From the NCBI RefSeq assembly GCF_009689005.1, contig NZ_AP021879.1, forward strand, positions 5,076,652 to 5,140,651: a stretch of DNA of 64,000 bases. The letters are read 5' to 3'. Below, in pieces: positions 44,683-53,963 of this stretch. Each line of letters opens with the position of its first letter. Within the stretch, counting starts at the first letter, position 1. The notes under the pieces were generated by a model. That model saw only the letters and a program-made list of their open reading frames with translations, was not told the DNA's origin and did not search any database. This stretch comes from Desulfosarcina ovata subsp. ovata. GTDB taxonomy: Bacteria > Desulfobacterota > Desulfobacteria > Desulfobacterales > Desulfosarcinaceae. The position numbers and the translations under genes were made by a program.

Positions 44683-45816
44683 TTAACGTTCCTGGGGGCG
44701 CCAAGGCCCGCTGCCCTTTTCCGGAAAGACGATAAACCGCCTGCCCAAGAAATTCAGGAGCAATGCAAGGCCCGTCGCACTCAGCTTGGCAATGACCGGC
44801 GATGCCCCCCAATTGAGAAGATATTTCACAGCCATCAGGTCTACACAGGCGACGCCTCCAACAACCCCCATGTAAGTGAGCATTTCCATCGGTGCCTTCC
44901 ACCGGACTTGATGTTTGAATAAAATAAAAATGCAAAGCACATAATTGATGATGGCAGCGCTAATGAATGCGACCGGCGCGCACAATGAGACTTTGATTCC
45001 CGCATGGTAAAGGGACAGAAACAGAAACAGGTTAAACATGGCCGCAACACCGCCGATGGCCAGATAGATTAGAAATTGCATGGGCAGCGGCGCTTTATGG
45101 GCATTGTACTTCAGGATGCAGTAGAGTGCCCGAAAACCGTCTTTTACGCCGATTTTTTTTCCCTCTTCATAGGTCCTGCCGGAATACGATATGCCTATTT
45201 CAAAGATACGGACGCGCATCTGGGCCACCTTGGCAACGACTTCCGGCTCAAATCCGAATCGATTCTCTTTCAAATCAATGCGCTGAATGATTTCACGCTT
45301 GAATACCTTATAACAACTTTCCATATCCGTCAGATTCAGGTCAGTAAACATGTTCGACATCAGGGTGAGAAACCGGTTGCCAATCGAGTGCCAGAAATAG
45401 AGGACGCGGTGGGCGCCCGAGGAAAGAAAACGTGACCCGATGACCACATCGGCACGGTTGTCACGCAACGGCAATAGCAGCATTTTGAGATCCATCGGAT
45501 CGTACTCAAGGTCGGCATCCTGAATAGCAACAAAATCGCCGGTTGCGTTTTGGAATCCGGTTTTGAGAGCGGCCCCCTTGCCCTTGTTTATCTTGTGTTT
45601 CAGGACGAGAATTTCTTTTTCATGGCGCTGGGCGAGTTCCCGGGCAATGAGGAGACTGTTGTCGCTCGACGCGTCATCTACAATGATGATCTCTATTTTT
45701 AAATTATCATCCTTTACTTCCAATACCCGATCCACGCAAAGCCGGAGGGTCGCTTCTTCGTTGTAGCATGGTATGATGACAGATAGCTTAACTGGCCCTG
45801 CCTGGATAGCCCGCAT
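44683..45816 (-). CDS. GT2 glycosyltransferase fused to a GtrA-like membrane domain
   Basis: Predicted 377-aa protein. Residues 1-225 are a dolichyl-phosphate-mannose-synthase-like GT2 domain (LSVIIPCYNEEATL, IIVDDASSDNS, metal-binding QDADLEYDP). Residues 235-365 form four hydrophobic helices of the GtrA type (FLIYLAIGGVAAMFNLFLFL, LLLNFLGRRFIVF). It likely transfers a sugar to polyprenyl phosphate and flips or modifies it. The start at 45816 (MRAIQAG) has GGAGG eight bases upstream; two upstream ATGs are less well placed. Confidence 0.87.
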   Translation of the reverse strand: MRAIQAGPVKLSVIIPCYNEEATLRLCVDRVLEVKDDNLKIEIIIVDDASSDNSLLIARELAQRHEKEILVLKHKINKGKGAALKTGFQNATGDFVAIQDADLEYDPMDLKMLLLPLRDNRADVVIGSRFLSSGAHRVLYFWHSIGNRFLTLMSNMFTDLNLTDMESCYKVFKREIIQRIDLKENRFGFEPEVVAKVAQMRVRIFEIGISYSGRTYEEGKKIGVKDGFRALYCILKYNAHKAPLPMQFLIYLAIGGVAAMFNLFLFLSLYHAGIKVSLCAPVAFISAAIINYVLCIFILFKHQVRWKAPMEMLTYMGVVGGVACVDLMAVKYLLNWGASPVIAKLSATGLALLLNFLGRRFIVFPEKGSGPWRPQER

Positions 45817-46325
45817 CGATGTTTCCTCCATGTTGATCGATTGAAATAACCGGTTCACTGACAGCAGCGAGCGTCTGTAGATCTGTGAGAAACAGAATGG
45901 TAATCAGGATGGCGGTTTCGGGAACTTGTATAGATAGGCCGATGCGCCAACCGCGGTAATTTTTTCTAAAAATTTCCTCACCGTTTTTCAAGCTATTTTT
46001 CTCGCCATTTCTGCGTGCACACTGCGTTTGGATATGCTGTTTTCTTACTTGCTTAAAAATGACAAATTAGTAATATATTTGGCAATAACTTTTCACTTTT
46101 GTAATACGGTATGCCGCCAGCTCTACCTTAATCTACTATAAAAGCGAATAAAAACAGCAAGGTGAACTTATCTACAAAAAGGTATGTGGGTTGCATGCTT
46201 CTTCGCGGTTGGCAATTTTGTCGGATTTCCGCGTCAGGACCCTGTGTCTACGCCGAAATCCATGCCCCACGCTTCCCCCCGTTTTATTCTTAACATACAA
46301 AAATAATTTGAAAAATGGAGGAACC
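45817..46325. other. AT-rich divergent intergenic region between glycosyltransferase and amt
   Basis: No gene is supported. This 509-bp AT-rich gap must hold promoters for both divergent genes. A sigma-54-like site is annotated separately at 46181. No repeat or obvious operator was found in the remainder. Confidence 0.5.
46181..46195 (+). promoter_or_regulatory. sigma-54-like promoter upstream of amt
   Basis: GGTATGTGGGTTGCA shows the invariant GG and GC dinucleotides spaced by ten bases, with TTGCA matching the -12 element; the -24 element is weaker than consensus TGGCAC. It lies about 130 bp upstream of the ammonium transporter start, as expected for NtrC-type nitrogen control. Confidence 0.4.
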
Positions 46326-47654
46326 ATGGCGTTTTTTGCGAAGATTACAATTTTGATGTTTGCGTTGCTGCTGCCGTCCACGATCGTTTTGGGTGCGGAT
46401 CCGGGTGTTGTCGATACGGGGACGACGGCCTGGATGCTGATCTCCACGGCCCTGGTTCTGCTCATGGTGCCCGGTCTGGCCATGTTCTACGGTGGTTTGG
46501 TGCGCACCAAGAATGTGCTCGGTACCATGATGCACAGCTTTGTTTCGATTGCCATCATCGGCGTTTTGTGGGTGGTATGCGGTTATGGCCTGACCTTCGG
46601 GAAAGGTATTCTTGGGGGTTTCGTGGGCTGGAGCGGAGATTATTTTCTTCTCCGGGGCATCGACGACACCATTACCAACGGCGTTCCCGAATATGTGCTG
46701 GCCATGTTTCAGGGAAAGTTTGCCATCATCACCCCGGCGTTGATTAGCGGCGCCCTGGCCGAGCGGGTTTACTTCAAAGGCTATACGTTTTTTATCGTTC
46801 TCTGGTTTCTTTTCATCTACTGCCCCCTGTGCCACTGGGTCTGGGCCGCTGACGGCTGGCTGTTCAACAGCGGGGCGGCTGGTGTGATCGATCTTGCCGG
46901 TGGTTTGGTGATTCATGTTTCAGCGGGGATCAGCGCACTTGTCGTGGCCCTCTACCTGGGACCGCGCAAAGGGTATCCGAAATCCTCCATGGCGCCCAAC
47001 AACCTGGTGATGACCATGATGGGCGCCGGCCTGCTGTGGGTGGGCTGGTTCGGTTTCAATGCCGGATCAACGGTTCAGAGCGGCCTGGATACCGCCCGTG
47101 CGCTGACCATGACTCAGGTCTCCGCAGCCAGCGGGGCCCTGACCTGGATGCTGATTGAAGCCTTCATTTTTCGCAAAGTCACCTCCCTGGGATTCGTTTC
47201 CGGTATCCTCGCCGGCCTGGTGGTGATCACACCCGCCGCCGGTGTGGTCCTGCCTGGCGGGGCCATCGTCATGGGGGCTCTGTCGAGCAGCCTCTGTTAC
47301 CTGGCCCTGAACCTAAAAATGAAGATCGGCTACGACGACAGCCTGGACTGTTTCGGGATTCACGGTGTCGGCAGCGGGCTGGGCGTACTGCTGCTCAGTT
47401 TTTTCATCCGGGACAGCTGGATGGCGGCGGCTCGCCAGAATGTGGCCGGCTGGAGTTGCTGGGACCAACTGCTGGTACAGGTCAAAGGCATGGGGGCGAC
47501 CATTGCCCTGGCCGCCGTCGGTACGGTTGTGATTTGTGTGCTGGTCGAAAAGAGTGTCGGTTTCCGCATCGACGAGCAGGATGAATTCGACGGTCTGGAC
47601 AAATCCCTGCACAGTGAGAACGGCTACGGATTGATTTTCCCGGAATCACGGTGA
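46326..47654 (+). CDS. amt: ammonium transporter, Amt/MEP/Rh family
   Basis: Predicted 442-aa inner-membrane channel with a cleavable signal peptide (ending near VLGADPG) and eleven helices. Pore histidines are in LVIHVSAGISALV and FGIHGVGSGLGVLLL, and the signature Asp region is ALISGALAERV. The C-terminal tail VGFRIDEQDEFDGLD is the conserved regulatory tail that binds GlnK in relatives. ATG 46326 has GGAGG four bases upstream. No glnK is adjacent, which is unusual. A sigma-54-like promoter precedes it. Confidence 0.95.
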   Translation: MAFFAKITILMFALLLPSTIVLGADPGVVDTGTTAWMLISTALVLLMVPGLAMFYGGLVRTKNVLGTMMHSFVSIAIIGVLWVVCGYGLTFGKGILGGFVGWSGDYFLLRGIDDTITNGVPEYVLAMFQGKFAIITPALISGALAERVYFKGYTFFIVLWFLFIYCPLCHWVWAADGWLFNSGAAGVIDLAGGLVIHVSAGISALVVALYLGPRKGYPKSSMAPNNLVMTMMGAGLLWVGWFGFNAGSTVQSGLDTARALTMTQVSAASGALTWMLIEAFIFRKVTSLGFVSGILAGLVVITPAAGVVLPGGAIVMGALSSSLCYLALNLKMKIGYDDSLDCFGIHGVGSGLGVLLLSFFIRDSWMAAARQNVAGWSCWDQLLVQVKGMGATIALAAVGTVVICVLVEKSVGFRIDEQDEFDGLDKSLHSENGYGLIFPESR

Positions 47655-47727
47655 CGTATTGTCTCAAACGGCCTGTTTCCCCTTTGGGGCGGTCCGTCCT
47701 AAAAATGAGGGGGCCGGGTGCTTGATA

Positions 47728-47756
47728 TTGACGTAAAACTTCTCATAGTAGATGAT
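47728..47756 (+). promoter_or_regulatory. sigma-70-like promoter
   Basis: TTGACG (47728-47733), a 17-base spacer and GATGAT (47751-47756) lie about 50 bp before the start of the next gene. Confidence 0.4.
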
Positions 47757-47807
47757 ATGGGAGAGATGATTTACGGCGGCGGTCAACCTAAAAAAATGGA
47801 GGTCGAT

Positions 47808-48296
47808 ATGCGTGAACTGAAAACCCTCACCCCTGAAGCCGTACCCTCTGCACTTGAGAAAGCCAAGCAATATCGACTGCTCGGCGAACCGTACGAGACG
47901 GAAAGCATCTGTATGGATATCCTGGCGGTCGATCCCCACCACCCGGAGGCCTTGAGCACCCTGGCATTGGCCCTGACGGACAAGTTTGCCTATGTTGGGC
48001 TGCAACCTTCGTTCGATCAGGCCATGGATGTTGTCTCCCGGCTGGAGGCGGCATACGATAAATCCTACTACACGGGGCTCGTCTATGAGCGGCGGGCCAA
48101 GTTCCACTTCCGGCAGGGGGAACCCGAGGCGGTTGCCACGGCCTATGCCTGGTTTGCCAAGGCCATGAACGCATACGACCAGGCGATTTCCGGCGGTGCG
48201 GCGGACAATCAGGATGCTGTTTTGCGCTGGAATTCGTGTGCCCGTTTCATCGAAAGCCACCAGGCACTCAAATCCTTCGATGCCGGCCAGGGGTAA
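47808..48296 (+). CDS. small TPR-like helical protein
   Basis: Predicted 162-aa all-helical protein with a TPR-like repeat (YETESICMDILAVDPHHPEALSTLALAL) followed by a second helical stretch (EAVATAYAWFAKAMNAYDQAI). There is no signal peptide. ATG 47808 has GGAGG five bases upstream; the frame is open from 47718. The function is unknown. It is followed directly by a palindromic element. Confidence 0.75.
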   Translation: MRELKTLTPEAVPSALEKAKQYRLLGEPYETESICMDILAVDPHHPEALSTLALALTDKFAYVGLQPSFDQAMDVVSRLEAAYDKSYYTGLVYERRAKFHFRQGEPEAVATAYAWFAKAMNAYDQAISGGAADNQDAVLRWNSCARFIESHQALKSFDAGQG

Positions 48297-48453
48297 GGCG
48301 ATTTCTGTCAAAGAATATACCCGCCTGCTTGTCTTTTCATCCGTCTTCTGCGTTGGACTTTTCCACACATAGCCCCACTATGCGTAAAAAAGCCCGCCTT
48401 GAATACGAATGAAAATCCTGCGCATCCTGGTATATTCTTATCCGTCAATCGCC
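48297..48453. repeat. intergenic palindromic element D
   Basis: About 157 bp. The left GGCGATT (48297-48303) is inverted as AATCGCC (48447-48453); further in, AAGAATATACC pairs with GGTATATTCTT, CTTTTCAT with ATGAAAA, and ACATAG with CTATGC near the centre. It lies between two convergent genes, begins right after one stop codon, and may serve as a terminator for both. Confidence 0.75.
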
Positions 48454-48476
48454 TAATCGCCGGGCCGAATCAAATT

Positions 48477-50060
48477 TCAATCGGCATGATCGGGCTTCAG
48501 ATCGACAATCTGGGTAACGAACAGAGACCGGATTTCCTGCCCCATGGTCGGACTGTCGGGGCCATGGGGAAGATCGGACAGTTGCGTAAAGACTCGGGGG
48601 ATCAACCGCTCCTCCCGCTGAACGCCGAAAGTGATCCGTTTCATCTGCCGGGCGGACAGATGGCCGAAAGCCGATTTGGTAATCAAGATGGTCCCCCCGT
48701 TGGCGATGGCGGAAAGATGAAAGGCCTGGTCCGCCGCACCGCCGGGAAGCATGAACGCCATGCTGGCGCTGGGATCTTCCTTGGGAAGATGATCCTTGCC
48801 GCTGCTGATGCCGATGTTCAGGCGAATGTCGGCCATCCACCCGCCGTCTGCTTTCAGGGATGTTTCGATTTCATGTATTTTCCCCTTGAGCTTAACGGCG
48901 CAACGGATGGCGTCGAAGGCCGGGTCCGTACCTGAGTGTTGGGCAATGAGATACTGCACGTCGGTGCCGCTGCGTTTGGCCCGCTGCCCGCCGCAGGATT
49001 CAGCGATGCGGTCCGTTTCATCCCAGATACGCGTCATGAGCTGGAAATAGGTTTCGGGCAGGAGAGTGTCCACGATATGCCGGGAATCATCGAGCCTGGC
49101 CGACAGGACACTGAATACGGTTTTCCCGGTACCGGTACCGTCTGCCGTTGCTCCGGAGATGAGTGCCTCTGCTGTTTTTAATTCCCAGCTGTCCGGCTCA
49201 TGGGCCGCATCGAGAATACAGAGGGTTCCTTCGTCCACCGCCATGGCATAAAACCGCAATTGCCTGATGCCGCCATCCGCTTCGAAGCAGATCGGGCAGC
49301 TGTCGATCAGGGGGGGGCGTTGGGGTGCATTGCGGTTTTCCCTGGAGATCGGATCGATGGCGTCGATGGGCAAGGCGATCCTGGGCGCCAGACGGCTGAA
49401 CGTTTCCGGTGGCGTGGTTGCCTGCAGGAAGCGATAGATAACGGCAAACATCGGTTTCCAGTCGAAAACCAATTCCTTCAGGGAGGCCCGCAGCAAAATA
49501 TCGAACACCGTTCCCGACGGATTGTCATTCCATTCATTGTTGATGGTCTCAAACAGATGGTCCTCCGGAGCGACCGTGATCCAACTGATGTGCATGGTCC
49601 GGTCGACAAGCAATGCCGATCCAGGGATGGTGTTGACGGCCAGATGAAAGCGGAATGCGGCACTTTTTTGAGGTTGTTTCCCTGACATTGCCGTTGGGGG
49701 GACCGGGGCGTGGGAAGGCGCATCATCGGCAGTGCCTGGCATGTTGCCCGCCTGCTTCAGGCTCGCCGCAATGGCTTCCGGGGTGTGGCCTTGATCGATG
49801 AGCTGTTTCCACCTGGTGACATGGCCCAGAATGGATGCCGAAAAGGCGGTTATTTTGTGCATTCCATCAGGGCCGGCCGGTGAGACCTGGATCATGGAAG
49901 ACGGCAGCACCTTCAACTGGATGAACCGGATCAGATCCTTTTTGGCGATGCCGGTCCGGGCGAGAAGTTCGGCAACGGTCAACCCGTTCGCATCGGCCGG
50001 ATCCAATTTGTTTTTTTTGCCGGACAGCGGCTTCACCGTCTGCGCCATTTCCGTTTCCAT
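48477..50060 (-). CDS. MerR-like HTH protein fused to a degenerate class III nucleotide cyclase domain
   Basis: Predicted 527-aa protein. Residues about 25-105 look like a MerR-type HTH and dimer helix (LTVAELLARTGIAKKDLIRF). The middle (about 135-310) resembles a PAS-like or unrecognised ligand domain. The C-terminus (about 320-515) follows a cyclase homology domain: the helix DTLLPETYFQLMTRIWDE, GGQRAKRSGTDVQYLIA, IRLNIGISSGKD, and ILITKSAFGHLS. The first metal Asp (FADI) is replaced (VLSARLDD) and the GDxVNxAARL region reads GGAADQAFHLS, so catalysis is probably lost. It may be a ligand-sensing regulator. The start could also be 12 bp downstream. Confidence 0.7.
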   Translation of the reverse strand: METEMAQTVKPLSGKKNKLDPADANGLTVAELLARTGIAKKDLIRFIQLKVLPSSMIQVSPAGPDGMHKITAFSASILGHVTRWKQLIDQGHTPEAIAASLKQAGNMPGTADDAPSHAPVPPTAMSGKQPQKSAAFRFHLAVNTIPGSALLVDRTMHISWITVAPEDHLFETINNEWNDNPSGTVFDILLRASLKELVFDWKPMFAVIYRFLQATTPPETFSRLAPRIALPIDAIDPISRENRNAPQRPPLIDSCPICFEADGGIRQLRFYAMAVDEGTLCILDAAHEPDSWELKTAEALISGATADGTGTGKTVFSVLSARLDDSRHIVDTLLPETYFQLMTRIWDETDRIAESCGGQRAKRSGTDVQYLIAQHSGTDPAFDAIRCAVKLKGKIHEIETSLKADGGWMADIRLNIGISSGKDHLPKEDPSASMAFMLPGGAADQAFHLSAIANGGTILITKSAFGHLSARQMKRITFGVQREERLIPRVFTQLSDLPHGPDSPTMGQEIRSLFVTQIVDLKPDHAD

Positions 50061-50191
50061 TCCAATCCGCCTTCGGCATTCTCATTCAGGCCCATCGGTG
50101 TGTTATTCGGCGCTTTACCACTGAATCTGAAGCGCAAAAAACAACCCTTCCAGGATTCACGGCGGTATCTTGCTTTCGGCTTGCCTTCAGG

Positions 50192-51022
50192 TTAACCGGT
50201 CAAGGCGATTGCCAGGGTGACCAGTCCTACCAGCCAGCAGTAGGGCGCGAAGCGGTGCAGCTGACCCCGGTCCACCACCCGTAGCAGGATCACCAGGGCC
50301 AACCAGCCCACGGCCGCCGAGACCAGCGAGCCGGCGATGATGGTGGCCAGAGGGATGCGGGTCGCCAGTTCCGGTGCATCCAGGCCCAGCACCAGGGCCC
50401 CGACGATGGCCGGAATGGAGAGCAGGAAGGAGTAGCGGCCGGCCAGTTTTCGTTCCACACCGAGAAACAGGGCGGTGGCAATGGTGGAACCGGACCGGGA
50501 GATCCCCGGCAAAATGGCCAATCCCTGGACGATACCGATCAGGCAGGCGTCCTTTAGCGTCGTACGGGCCACCGGCCGCCCCTGGGTACGAATCCGGCGG
50601 GTCAGCCAGAGCAGGGTGCCTGTGACGATAAGCATGCAGCCGACAATGGCCGTGGAGCCGAAAAGCTGGTCGGTGATTTTTTTGAACAGCAGGCCGATGA
50701 TGGCCGTGGGCACCGATCCGATCACGATAAGCAGGGCCATGCGGATGTCCGGATCGACCTGGAAGAGCCGCAGGAGTCCGCCGGCGCTTCTCATCCGTCT
50801 GGGAAGCTGGATCAGGGCCGTGAGAATTTTCAGGATCTCCCGGTAAAAGACGATGATTACCGCCAGCAGGGTGCCTACGTGAAGGCAAATGTCAAAGAGC
50901 AGTTCCGGCTCCTTGAGCCCGAAGAGGTTTTGAAAAAGCACCAGGTGGCCTGAACTGCTCACCGGCAGAAATTCGGTCAGTCCCTGGACCGTGCCCAGTA
51001 TGATGGCTTCGATGGTATTCAC
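50192..51022 (-). CDS. uppP: undecaprenyl-diphosphatase
   Basis: Predicted 276-aa BacA/UppP membrane phosphatase recycling undecaprenyl pyrophosphate for cell-wall synthesis. The signatures are GLTEFLPVSSSGHLVL near the N-terminus and GLAILPGISRSGSTIATAL in the middle, which hold the catalytic Glu/Ser/Arg residues. GTG 51022 is chosen because GGAG lies nine bases upstream and the protein then starts in the first membrane helix; the open frame reaches 51097. It is divergent from the SDR gene across 226 bp. Confidence 0.94.
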   Translation of the reverse strand: MNTIEAIILGTVQGLTEFLPVSSSGHLVLFQNLFGLKEPELLFDICLHVGTLLAVIIVFYREILKILTALIQLPRRMRSAGGLLRLFQVDPDIRMALLIVIGSVPTAIIGLLFKKITDQLFGSTAIVGCMLIVTGTLLWLTRRIRTQGRPVARTTLKDACLIGIVQGLAILPGISRSGSTIATALFLGVERKLAGRYSFLLSIPAIVGALVLGLDAPELATRIPLATIIAGSLVSAAVGWLALVILLRVVDRGQLHRFAPYCWLVGLVTLAIALTG

Positions 51023-51248
51023 AAAAACAGACTCCAATATGGATAATGGTGGTTGAAAGGGTTGATCAGATTCGAGTATAAACCACCAGGCCGGCATGGC
51101 AAGGGCAATGTTGCCTCAATGGTGTCGGCGGCGCTTTTTTGCTATTGACCTTTGTGTTCTGCAGGTGCCTTAATTGCCCTTGGCGCCACCGGAACCTGTC
51201 TCACATCACAGTCAAAATCGGTTGGGATAAAAAAGATTGAATCAATCA

Positions 51249-52016
51249 ATGGAATTGAAGAATAAAGTCGCCATTGTAACCGGCGCAAGCCGCGGTTTGG
51301 GGAAAGCAATTGCCATGGGACTGGCCATGGCTGGCGCACGGGTTGTGGTTGCTGCGCGAAGTGAGGTCGTTAAGGATAAAAAACTTCCCGGAACGATTTC
51401 AAAAACAGTTGAAGCCATCGAAGCCGCCGGGGGCGTCGCAATGGCTGTTCGATGCGATGTTACCGATGAAGGCAGTGTCCGGACAATGGTTGAGAGAACC
51501 ATCGCTGCCTTCGGGCGCATCGACATTCTGGTCAATAACGCCGGGGTGGCCTTTTACTACCCGGTGGTCGAGACGCCGCTGTTACGCTGGGACCTTGTTC
51601 TTAAAGTCAATCTTCACGGGACCTTCCTCTGTTCAAAGGCGGTCCTCCCGACCATGATTGATCAAAAAAGCGGAAGCATTATCAATATTTCCTCACTGGC
51701 CGCCGACGAGCGTGACGAGGGGACAGTGCCCACCGGCGTCGCCTATGCCGTGGCCAAAGCCGCGGTCGACCGTTTCTGTTATGGATTGGCCACAGAGGTC
51801 GGCTGCCATAATATCGCGGTCAACGGAATCAAGCCCAAGGCACCGGTCGATACCGAAGGGATGCGGTATTGGGAACCGGATGAGAAGACAACGGAAGGTT
51901 GGGTTTCACCCGACAAAATGGTCAAATGTGTTCTTTTTCTTGCCGCCCAAGATGCCAGTGGCGTTACCGGAACGGTCTCCACGGATGAGGAACTCAGCAA
52001 ATGGCACGGCTTGTAA
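51249..52016 (+). CDS. short-chain dehydrogenase/reductase
   Basis: Predicted 255-aa Rossmann oxidoreductase. The cofactor motif is TGASRGLG near residue 13 and the structural motif NNAG. The catalytic Ser-Tyr-Lys are Ser in INISSLAA, Tyr and Lys in GVAYAVAKAA. The C-terminal substrate region is short (VTGTVSTDEEL). ATG 51249 is chosen over a TTG at 51237. The substrate is unknown. A -35-like TTGACC at 51145 may be part of its promoter. Confidence 0.87.
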   Translation: MELKNKVAIVTGASRGLGKAIAMGLAMAGARVVVAARSEVVKDKKLPGTISKTVEAIEAAGGVAMAVRCDVTDEGSVRTMVERTIAAFGRIDILVNNAGVAFYYPVVETPLLRWDLVLKVNLHGTFLCSKAVLPTMIDQKSGSIINISSLAADERDEGTVPTGVAYAVAKAAVDRFCYGLATEVGCHNIAVNGIKPKAPVDTEGMRYWEPDEKTTEGWVSPDKMVKCVLFLAAQDASGVTGTVSTDEELSKWHGL

Positions 52017-52040
52017 GGTTTGTAGATGTCATGGCATACG

Positions 52041-53963
52041 CTACCGGAGGCGTACCATCATCATGGTGATGTCGTCGGCCTGGGGCGCCGAGCCGGCAAA
52101 GGCATTCACATCCTGCATGACGCTTTCGATGATCTGGCCCGGTGATAGCCGATCCTTGCCGCTGAGCTGCCCGAGCAGCCGCTCTTCGGCGTAGAGTTCG
52201 CCGCTCGCATCCATGGCTTCGGTGATCCCGTCCGTGTAGATAAACAGGCCGTCGCCAGGGGCCAGCACGATGCGCCGTTCGGCGTATTCAAGATCCGGCA
52301 GGGTGCCGAGCAGCACCCCATCGGTGCCTTCGAGAAAAATTGGCGCTTCGTTTTTTCTCAGCAGAACCGGTGGATTATGACCGCCATTGGCATACCACAA
52401 CTCGCCGGAGCGGATGTCCAGGACCCCGCAAAACAGGGTCACGAACATGCACGCGGCGTTGTCCTGGCTCAGTTGGGCATTAACTTCCTTAAGAATCTGG
52501 CCGGGGTGTCGGCGCTTGGCCGCCGTCATCTTGGTCAAGGTCATGGTAACCGCCATGAATAGCGACGCCGGCACCCCTTTTCCGGATACATCGCCGACCA
52601 CGAAGCAGACACGGGTGTCATCCATGCGGTAGAAATCATATAAATCTCCGCCCACTTCCCGCGCCGGCTGGATCATGGCGAAGAGGTCGAAGCCGGAGAT
52701 ATCCGGAAACGGGGGAAAAAGCTTGGGCAGCAGCCCCATCTGGATCTCGTGGGCGATGTTGAGTTCGCTTTCGATCCGCTCCTTGGCCGCCGTGGTATCG
52801 ACCAGCTCGCGAATGTGTTCATTCAGCGCATCTTTCATGTACGCGAAGGATTCAGCCAGGGCACCGACTTCGCCGCCGCTGTTCAATCCCGGGATGGCCA
52901 CCGTCAGATCGCCGGTGGCCATCTGCCGGGCGGCGGCGGAAAGGGTGCGCAAGGGCCGCGTAATGGTGCCGGCCACCAGCCAGACGATCAGGATCAGCAG
53001 CAGAATGCCGCATGCCAGAAGAAAGAGCCCCTGATCCCGAAAGGCGTTGAGATCGGCCATCAGTTCGCTCTCGGGAAAAAAGACCCCCACGGACCAATGG
53101 CTGAGACCGATGGGCGCGAAGTAGAGAAATCCAAGCCTGCCGGACGGATCGCCGGTAAAGCTCACAAATCCCGACTCGCCGTGGATCATGCGCTTGCCCA
53201 GGCGGCGCAGGTCGGTGTCCTGTCGGCTTTCGGCGATGCTGAAAATCGTTTCGTTCATCACCCAGCGCTGCTGGGGATGGGTAATAAAGGTGCCGCTGGA
53301 TGAGAGGATGAACGCATACCCGGAGTTCAGGACAGGGGTCTCGCAAACACTCTTTTCGAGCCATTGCAGGGAGATGTCAGCCGTCACGACGCCGGCGAAA
53401 CGTTGCGCGTCCGCCTTGTTGCAGCAGAACGGGCGGGCGTAGGTGGCCATGAGAATGTTTCCCCCGCCCGTGTCAAAATAAGGCTCGCTCCAGAACGGCT
53501 TTCCGGTTTCCCGTGGAATCAGGTACCAATCCTGATAAAAATAGTTGTACTGGGCACCCCCCAGATGGGTCACATGGATCGCTTTTTCCCGACGTAAGAG
53601 ATAGAGGCAGTCATCGATCGTCGCCGGGTCATGGGCATACGGCGCGAAGGCGATGGCCGTGCCGAAGACGACCGGACTGGTTTCCAGGGCGCGCCTCAGG
53701 ATACCGGTCATCTGCCCTTCATCCAAATCTACGGATTCCAGTACGGCGGCGAGATGGTCGGGCAGTTTTTCCACCGGGGCAAGCACGGACGCGATCTGAT
53801 GAGCGATCCGCAGGGCGAGGTTTTCGGCATTCTTCTCCACGTTGCGGGTGATGGCCGATTTGGAATGGATGTATCCCGCGGCAAAGATCGCCAGGAAGAC
53901 CAGAAGACTGCCGGCCAGCACCGATGCCGCGAGCTTGAAGCTGATGCCTCTTTTTCGGATCAT
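52041..53963 (-). CDS. Cache-HAMP-PP2C (SpoIIE-type) transmembrane serine phosphatase
   Basis: Predicted 640-aa membrane receptor phosphatase. Helix 1 is at about 10-30; an extracytoplasmic double-Cache-like domain (about 35-300) includes WYLIPRETGKPFWSEPYFD. Helix 2 (about 308-330) is followed by a HAMP (TITRPLRTLSAAARQMATGD) and the SpoIIE phosphatase with metal-binding VGGDLYDFY, VGDVSGKGVPASLFMA, DGITEA and the terminal ADDITMM. It likely dephosphorylates a STAS antagonist, as in RsbU. Its start overlaps the preceding binding-protein stop by four bases, linking it to the STAS and kinase genes of the same operon. Confidence 0.92.
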   Translation of the reverse strand: MIRKRGISFKLAASVLAGSLLVFLAIFAAGYIHSKSAITRNVEKNAENLALRIAHQIASVLAPVEKLPDHLAAVLESVDLDEGQMTGILRRALETSPVVFGTAIAFAPYAHDPATIDDCLYLLRREKAIHVTHLGGAQYNYFYQDWYLIPRETGKPFWSEPYFDTGGGNILMATYARPFCCNKADAQRFAGVVTADISLQWLEKSVCETPVLNSGYAFILSSSGTFITHPQQRWVMNETIFSIAESRQDTDLRRLGKRMIHGESGFVSFTGDPSGRLGFLYFAPIGLSHWSVGVFFPESELMADLNAFRDQGLFLLACGILLLILIVWLVAGTITRPLRTLSAAARQMATGDLTVAIPGLNSGGEVGALAESFAYMKDALNEHIRELVDTTAAKERIESELNIAHEIQMGLLPKLFPPFPDISGFDLFAMIQPAREVGGDLYDFYRMDDTRVCFVVGDVSGKGVPASLFMAVTMTLTKMTAAKRRHPGQILKEVNAQLSQDNAACMFVTLFCGVLDIRSGELWYANGGHNPPVLLRKNEAPIFLEGTDGVLLGTLPDLEYAERRIVLAPGDGLFIYTDGITEAMDASGELYAEERLLGQLSGKDRLSPGQIIESVMQDVNAFAGSAPQADDITMMMVRLR

